Positions 57,966 to 64,000 of a stretch of DNA of 64,000 nucleotides are shown piece after piece. The stretch's first letter is position 1. The number at the start of each line of letters is the position of its first letter. The stretch covers positions 682,001-746,000 of the forward strand of contig JALMGJ010000014.1 of assembly GCA_023362775.1 (NCBI GenBank), written 5' to 3'. The notes under the pieces were generated by a model. The model was not told where the DNA came from. It worked only from the letters and a program-made list of their open reading frames with translations, and made no database searches. This DNA comes from Charina bottae. Its lineage: Eukaryota; Chordata; Lepidosauria; Squamata; Charinaidae. Position numbers and translations under genes: made by a program.

Positions 57966-60900
57966 TCACTTCTCAGGAACAGCCCCCTCTCCCTTGTAAA
58001 CAACAATGTTCTTATCGGTTTCATATACTTTGACTTTATAAAGCGTCCCCCTAGGAAGGCACTTCTGGAGATTTTCCCAGATGAACACAGCAACATTTTC
58101 AGTAGTACTGGGGGGGAAAAAACCCGAGAATTAGTTACTCTGCCTTTCTAGTTAAATTTTAATCACCTGCACCGTGGCTGCACCAGAGGGAAAAGCTGCT
58201 TCTGCTGCTATGGTGTTTCCTTCTGCAGATTCCTGCACAGCAACATTGTTGAGGTTGCTTGTTTGTGTAGGCCTGGAATTCTACACACCTTAAAGATCAT
58301 CCGGTTGGGATGGTGTGGTCCAGTAGAACGAAACACATTCAGTCTTGATTTCCCCAACAGTGCAGAACACTGGCTTTGAAAAACAGGCTTCCAGACCTCC
58401 TTGCCACCGGCAGGGGAAATCTCCCGAGCAGGCAGGCAGTCTTTCCCAGAAAGTTGGAAAATGGCAGGAAGAAATTGGAGCAACCTTTTACAGGCTTTTT
58501 CCTCCTGCCGTAACATTAAATTTCCCGGAAGAATTTAAGCAATCCAGGATCTTGTAAGTAGAAAACTCAGAGGCCCTCTTGTACCCCAAGTTCAGGATTA
58601 GGAAGCAGGCCGGCACAGCGCAGGGAAGAGAGGGTTGCCTACCTGACAACGTCTGCAAAGTAGGGCACGTCTTTATCCAGATTCTTGTGGTCAAGAGGTT
58701 CCATTATGGCTTCCTAGAGGGCAGAGAGATTAGGCATTTAGGCCCATGAAAGACACTCCGGAATTAACTGGACTGGTTGGTGACCTGTCTCACATGGCAA
58801 AGTGGAAGACAAATGTTGGATGGCATGAGTCAAGAGCTCCTCCACCATTTTTGCAGAGAAGTGAGACTAAATAAATGTGTAGCCTTCTACTGAGTGTTTT
58901 CTACTGTGGCAAAAATTCCTCCTCTCCACCCACCAGTAAGATCTTAGGAGACCAGTAAATGGTCTGCCTCTATCCCCTGCTTTCATCTGGAAGGCTACGG
59001 CATCCCCTCGCTTCTTATCCTCCATCCACATGTAGGAAGCAGCTAAGGTCTTCGAGCTGCACTCAGCACTTCCTTGTGTGAACTGATTCCCACATTGTAT
59101 CACAGACTGTCTTGTCAAGACCCATTCCTTGTGAAGTCCCTGAGCACGGTTCATCTCTGCTGGCAATCTCTGTGATGAAAAGAGCGTCATTACCTCCATG
59201 TAGGCACTGAGATCTGTAAGGTTGATCACCATCCCTGTAAGAGGGTCGATCTAGAAAGAAAATACAAAGGGGATGTGACTTCATGCAGCCCTGCAGAATT
59301 GTCTAGAAGTCTCTGCAGCTTCTTCATTAGTCTGTTGAGCAGGACCTGGCTTTACTCTGATATGACAGACCAGAGTCCCATGCCGTGGAGACTCCCGGCA
59401 GTTCCTCAGGCACAGCTACTGTTTTTCCAGACCGACCTGATAAAACAATATTATCCATTCCACACTACAATTGGGTTTAAGAGATCCAAAATTAACATAA
59501 TACCTGGGCTTCTTTTTGTTTTAAGAGAGTGGGACGGAGCACCTATTTGAAGTTTTTTGCTAAAAGAATAGGAAAGCTCAGACTGCCCATGAAATTTCCT
59601 CCTGTTTTCCATCCAGCCCACAGTAAGGTATACATGGTCCTCCAGATCATGTCCAATTCCCAGCAGCCTTGGGCAAATTAGAAGGGAAATTGGTAATTTG
59701 TCTTCCTTACAACTCCCTCAGATCTTCTAAGATGAAACAGCTTTTTATCAGATCAGAATGTGATTGTCGTATCTTGTTACCCTAAAAAGAGGCTCCATCT
59801 TGCCCAGCTTTGATTAAATGGTAGCAGGGCCTCAGGCTGATGTCTTTCTCAACATCAAGCACTTAAAATCCTTCCGGGGAGATGATTTGGATTGAACTGG
59901 GACCTGCGTTATGAAGTCAGAGTGGCATCCCATCTGAGAAGAAAGGGAGAAAAAGTAGTCTGTGCCACACAGACAGAGCTTTGCACCCTGGGGGCAGAGG
60001 AACCGACATTCAGGAATATCTTCCACTGGAGAGAGAAATATTTTTTCCTGCACTCAGTGCTAGTGCTAGAAGAGAACACCCTCCTTCTAGTCTAAATAAT
60101 AAAACCATTATATGGAGATAACTTGATTAAGACCTGTGAAATATCACAAAGCGAAGTCTGCTTAAAGCGCATTGAGAAGTATATTGTTCCAGTAGAAAAG
60201 AATATCTGTAGCTCGGGGCTGAACTGTAACACCATCAGTACTCTAGTTACCTAGTTGGGTCACGAAAGATCTGCAAGCAAACAACCAAGCTCAAGAGCAC
60301 CAAGAACCCCAAGTATATTGTTGCTTAAGAGTCCAAAAGACGTTTAAAATCTGAAAACATCTCACTTACCTCTCCTTGCACAGTTACTTCCACTAGAAGA
60401 AATGAAAAGGAGCAAGAAGAAAATATTGGGTCAGGATCTGGATTTCACCTTTAGATAATCAGCTAAGGAGATAAATACATACACAGCACGGATAGCTTCA
60501 GTCGGGAGTTCAAGAAAGCTTCTTGCTTTCCCACTGTATTTCAGTAATTAATAAAAATATGAAAGTACAGGTAGTCCTCACTAACCAACGGTAATTGGGA
60601 CTGGGAGCTCTATAGCTAAGCAACGTAGTTGTAAAGCAAGATGTCACATGAACGCACCGACTCGACTACAACGGCAGTTGCAGCAGTCAGATTTGCCATT
60701 GTTAGGTGAATCCCGCGCGGTCACAGCATCCTGTGGTCACGTGATCGCCATTTGCGACCTCCTGCCGGCTTCCCCATTGACTTTGTGTCAGCAGTGAAGG
60801 TGGCAAATTGCAATCATGTGACCATGGGACACTGTGACATTGTAACCGTGAGCCGGTTGTCGAGCACCCGAATCGCTGACAGCCGCAACTGCGAGGACCC

Positions 60901-63786
60901 ATCATAAGTCCCCCTCGTTCACCGTCGTGGTAATTTCGAACGGTCGCTGAACGAGTAGTCATTCAACGAGGACTACCTATAAGTATTTGCTAGCTAACGG
61001 AACAAAATAGTTCAAATAATACCTCCACAACTGTAATGCCTGTATGTTGCCATATACAGATGCCATATACAGATTCGTAACTGGCTGTGTTTTGAAAGCA
61101 ATGTGTAAAAGCTAATAGGCTTCAGCAAGTGTGCAAAATGAATAATTGTACACACTCACGCGCACATAAAAAATCTGTCCCCGGAGTGCAATTTTCACAG
61201 GATGAGAGCCAGTTTGGTCTAGTGGTTAAGGCAATGGGCTAGAAACCAGGAGGCTGTGAGTTCTAGTCCCGCCTTAGGCATGAAAGCCGGCTGGGTGACC
61301 TTGGGCCAGTCCCTCTCTCTCAGCCCTAGGAAGGAGCCAATGGCAGACCAGGAGCCTGAGAGTTCTAGTCCCGCCTTAGGCATGAAAGCCGGCTGGGTGA
61401 CCCTGGGCCAGTCCCTCTCTCTCAGCCCTAGGAAGGAGCCAATGGCAGACCAGGAGCCTGAGAGTTCTAGTCCCGCCTTAGGCATGAAAGCCGGCTGGGT
61501 GACCTTGGGCCAGTCCCTCTCTCTCAGCCCTAGGAAGGAGCCAATGGCAGACCAGGAGCCTGAGAGTTCTAGTCCCGCCTTAGGCATGAAAGCCGGCTGG
61601 GTGACCTTGGGCCAGTCCCTCTCTCTCAGCCCTAGAAAGGAGCCAATGGCAGACCAGGAGCCTGAGAGTTCTAGTCCCGCCTTAGGCATGAAAGCCGGCT
61701 GGGTGACCTTGGGCCAGTCCCTCTCTCTCAGCCCTAGGAAGGAGCCAATGGCAGACCAGGAGCCTGAGAGTTCTAGTCCCTCCTTAGGCATGAAAGCCGG
61801 CTGGGTGACCTTGGGCCAATCCCTCTCTCTTAGCCCTAGGAAGGAGCCAATAGCAAACCAGGAGACAGGGTTCTAGTCCCGCCTTAGGCATGAAAGCCGG
61901 CTGGGTGACCTTGGGCCAGACTCTCTCTCAGCCCAACCCACCTCACAGGGTTGTTGTTGTGGGGAAAATAGGAGGAGGAAGGAGTATTAGGTATGTTCAC
62001 CACCTTGAGTTATTTATAAAAATAATAAAGGCGGGATAAAAATAAAAAAATAAAAAATAAAATAAAATGAAGGACTCAGGGGTGGGTGAGCTTTCATCCC
62101 AAAGGCTCACCGCTCTGTGGATGATGGGGCATCAGATTGCGGCAGCCTTTCAAAGTCATCCACAAGCAGCCCGTGGCCTCTTTCAAACTATCCATCTCTC
62201 GGGCTTCTCTTGGCTTAATGCTGCCCACAAAGATGGAGGTCATCGCTTCTCACCTTTATAGTTGTGGCCATGGCCGTTGGGGTTGTTACACTTTCCAAAA
62301 AGTTTCCGGTTTTCTTCATCGCTCAGCAATGTGCTGCGGAGAAGGAGGAAGAGGACATTTTTCTTGAAAAGAGATCTACCGCCATGTAATGGGCTGTGAG
62401 AACGGCCTTGGGAGGCAGCAGAAAGAGCCGCAGCCTGGACAACCATCATGCAAAAGGTATCTCAGCCTACAGTAGGAAGCATTTCAGAAGGGACCATCCC
62501 TAGTTTTTGGGAAAGTAAAATTAAAGGAGGGAAGAAGGGCTTTCAGACCTGCAAGATTCTGTTACCATAACCTTACAACAGGGGTGGGAAACGTCAGGCC
62601 CGCGGGCCATATAAGGCCCGCGGGGCTCCTGCCTAAGGCCCGCGGGGCTCCCGCCCACAAACCCCACCCCTTCCACGTGATTGACTCCCGCCTGCAAACC
62701 CCGCCCCCCAGTGCTTGTGATTGGCTCCCACCCGCAAACTCCGGCCCCCGGTCCACGGAAATCCCAGAAACCCCCCCCTCCACCACCCCCAGTCCCCGGT
62801 TATAAATATCCAAATGGCCCTTGGCAGAAAAAAGGTTCCCCACCCCTGCCTTACAATAAAGGTTGTGTTACTATTCATGACAGAGCCAGTTCGGTGTACT
62901 GGTTAGGGCTAGAAAGCAGGAGACCATGAGTTCTAATCCCGCCTTGGGCACGAAGCCAGCTGGGTGACCTTGGGCTAGTCACTCTCTCTTAGCCCTGGGA
63001 AGGAGGCAATGGCAAAGCACTTCCGAAAAACCTTGCCAAGAAAACTGCAGGGACTTGTCCAGGCAGTCTCCGAGAATCGGACACGACTGAACGGATTAAA
63101 AAAAGTAATGGTGGGTGCATCTTGTCTCGACTACCTCGAAGGGCTGACACCCCATGGGATGCCCGTCCGCCTCATGCCGGCCTTCGCCAACGGGACAGGC
63201 TGGACTTCAACAGCCAGGACCCCCAGCAAAGGTGTCCAAAGCAAGCCATGGTGGCGAAAACGGCCGTTTCAGGGAAGAGGAGCTGGATTCGCTTTCCAGT
63301 GCTGGAAGGCAGGACGTGGACCCCTGCATGAAGCTCCAGAGGGAGAGCCAAACTTAGGATAGGGAGGAATTTAACTTTTTACATCTATATCTTGGATTAT
63401 ACTTTTTTAATTTAAGAACAGTTTTTCTTGTATTTTAATTACTATTTATGACTAACCCGCTAGGCAGGGCTGGGCCTGCTTTTATTCAGTTGCGTTCATG
63501 GGTTGTGCTGAGCCGCCTGGGGTGGCGACGGGAGAGCGGCGGCCCTCTCAGTTCTTCAAATACCTAAATAAGAGCAGCCACCACACGTCTGGGGGCGCCA
63601 TGCCCATTCTGCCAACTGCAGCAGCCGGGAGCGCCCTTTCCCATGCCCATTCTACCCGGCGCTCTGCACGCGCTCAGGAGCCCTCTCTCCTCCCCCCCCC
63701 CCCCCGCCCCCTCACCTGTGCAGCCGGTGGGAGGCGCTGAAGGCCGCGCAGCGCGAGACCCGGGCCCGGCGCGCGGGCGGCGCCAT
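57966..63786 (-). CDS. PTS: 6-pyruvoyltetrahydropterin synthase (PTS), six exons
   Basis: Coding exons in transcript order: 63786-63716, 62333-62254, 60392-60370, 59250-59194, 58713-58643 and 58107-57966. They join in frame at GT/AG sites into 147 aa. The enzyme makes 6-pyruvoyltetrahydropterin, the committed tetrahydrobiopterin intermediate, needing zinc and magnesium in a hexamer. Motifs: FSASHRL (His20), [13 protein letters not shown] (Cys39, His45, His47), EPLDHKNLD (Asp85-His86), STTEN and YETDKN (Glu130). All are canonical and the C-x5-HxH spacing is that of eukaryotic PTS. The N-terminus [16 protein letters not shown] lacks the RRIS serine that is phosphorylated in mammals. The C-terminus runs a few residues past the usual YKGE. 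The start ATG has a gccATGG context inside a CpG-rich promoter. Introns host several transposons. Confidence 0.97.
60568..60979. mobile_element. Tigger/pogo-like fossil in PTS intron 2
   Basis: Ends CAGGTAGTCCTCAC and AACGAGGACTACCTA bounded by TA (60566-60567, 60980-60981). Same family as 12980-13388; the interior includes gtcacgtgatcgccatttgc. Confidence 0.75.
61203..62066 (+). mobile_element. SINE with 102-bp internal tandem array (7 units), PTS intron 2
   Basis: Head gagagccagtttggtctagt and ggttaaggcaatgggctaga (tRNA-like A box) leads into core units starting ttctagtccc at 61261, 61363, 61465, 61567, 61669, 61771 and 61871: six spacings, five of exactly 102 bp and the last 100. Then comes a tail with cctcacagggttgttgttgt, ttatttataaaaataataaa and ggcgggataaaaat. 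Open frames of 190 and 206 codons on opposite strands are repeats of a 34-residue translation and are artefacts. Confidence 0.92.
62579..62848 (+). mobile_element. hAT MITE, 270 bp (CAGGGGTGGGG family), complete
   Basis: Inverted ends CAGGGGTGGGAAA and TTCCCCACCCCTG with a perfect 8-bp duplication CCTTACAA (62571-62578, 62849-62856). GC-rich interior with repeated cccgcgggg- and gcaaaccccgcccc-type phrases. Same family as 8546-8808. Confidence 0.93.
62883..63104 (+). mobile_element. Sauria-type SINE, full-length
   Basis: Head gagccagttcggtgtactgg, core tctaatcccgccttgggcac and ctgggtgaccttgggctagt, then ggaggcaatggcaaagcact and the BovB-like tail gagaatcggacacgactgaa with acggattaaaaaaa. tRNA-derived head plus BovB-derived tail is the definition of Sauria SINEs. 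Confidence 0.9.
63370..63570 (+). repeat. LINE 3' tail next to the PTS promoter
   Basis: tgtattttaattactatttatg, then gtgctgagccgcctggggtg and cagttcttcaaatacctaaataa is a typical CR1/L2-like 3' tail. It marks the distal edge of the CpG-rich region. Bases 63150-63369 (the frames [10 protein letters not shown]... and others) contain no recognised gene. Confidence 0.6.
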
Positions 63787-64000
63787 GGCAACGGCTCCTC
63801 CTCTCGGGCGGCGCCGCGCGTGCGCGGAGGGTCCCCCGAAGCCTCGGCCCCGCCCTCTGCCTACTGTTCCGACGGGAGGCGGGAGGCGGGGCCGAGCGAG
63901 TACGTGGCGGCGCCTGGCGAGGGAGGGGGGATGCCCATGCACGTGCACGCCCATTCGGGCGCGAGCCAGGGAGGGGGCCGGCGCAGGCTGGTGCAAAAGA
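63580..64000 (-). promoter_or_regulatory. CpG-rich promoter of PTS
   Basis: Dense CpG from about 63715 to the window end (gcgcgcgggcggcgccatgg; gcggcgccgcgcgtgcgcgg) around and upstream of the PTS start at 63786. Contains an NRF1-like GCGCGTGCGC near 63816. No TATA box. A housekeeping-type promoter; a neighbouring divergent gene beyond the edge cannot be seen. Confidence 0.75.

Larger units (their letters stand above)
62395..63149 (+). mobile_element. Solo-LTR-like repeat, copy B, with two nested insertions (PTS intron 1)
   Basis: Starts TGTAATGGG and ends GGGCTGACA, homologous to 35519-35921. Interrupted by a hAT MITE (62579-62848) and a Sauria SINE (62883-63104). AATAAA at about 62855 follows the MITE. 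Flanking duplication not evident; internal retroviral genes absent. Confidence 0.65.

Noticed and set aside
61219..61876. Frames of 190 (-) and 206 (+) codons made of 34-residue repeats
   Set aside because: A 102-bp SINE-derived tandem array is divisible by three, so both strands stay open. Not a repeat protein.
63498..63740. 80-codon + strand frame in the PTS promoter region
   Set aside because: Covers a LINE tail and the CpG island antisense to PTS exon 1; no domain.

Overview
The window looks like a piece of a squamate reptile genome, probably a snake. Its repeats are a BovB LINE tail, CR1/L3-type LINE ends, a Sauria-type tRNA-derived SINE whose tail matches BovB, Penelope-like retroelements with inverted terminal repeats, many short hAT-type MITEs with 8-bp target duplications, and long GATA/GACA (Bkm-type) microsatellites. 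There are no bacterial-style genes. Most long open frames are repeat artefacts, such as the SIYLSIYL peptides from GATA arrays and the 34-residue repeats from a 102-bp SINE-derived satellite.

Three spliced protein-coding genes can be read, all in the right half. (1) PLET1-like, + strand, 34828-40630: 4 coding exons, 227 aa, a secreted, GPI-anchored-looking glycoprotein. (2) A complete six-exon paralogue of 6-pyruvoyltetrahydropterin synthase (called PTS-like here), + strand, 50935-53727, 140 aa. (3) The orthodox PTS gene, - strand, 57966-63786, 147 aa, starting in a CpG-rich promoter at the right edge. In human the local order is BCO2-PTS-PLET1-NCAM1. The window fits that order in reverse complement, with an extra PTS copy between PTS and PLET1. 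Bases 1 to about 34.7 kb would then be the gene-poor interval towards NCAM1.

The two PTS genes have identical exon phases, and their exons 3, 4 and 5 are equal in length (23, 57 and 71 bp). They agree at about 72 of 115 aligned residues in exons 2-6 and keep the zinc and catalytic residues. The extra copy has lost two residues between the catalytic Cys and the HGH zinc motif, giving C-x3-HxH instead of the PTS C-x5-HxH. That spacing resembles bacterial QueD-type enzymes. It also lacks a CpG-island promoter. This is the most promising finding. A second enzyme at the tetrahydrobiopterin step, in a group that colours its skin with pteridines, deserves functional attention, but its function is not shown here.

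The left 34 kb is dominated by repeats. Notable are a 1.3-kb Penelope-like element with identical 264-bp inverted ends, a GIY-YIG reading frame and hammerhead-ribozyme-like cores (4.7-6.0 kb), a 71-bp collapsed derivative of it with a 15-bp target duplication (18.06 kb), a 670-bp GATA/GATG higher-order array (10.5-11.2 kb), a hAT element carrying its own minisatellite (24.5 kb) and a (GATA)n(GACA)n block (27.2 kb). A second Penelope-type foldback lies at 36.1-36.6 kb in PLET1 intron 1. Two SINEs with 102-bp internal tandem arrays sit in a PLET1 intron and a PTS intron.
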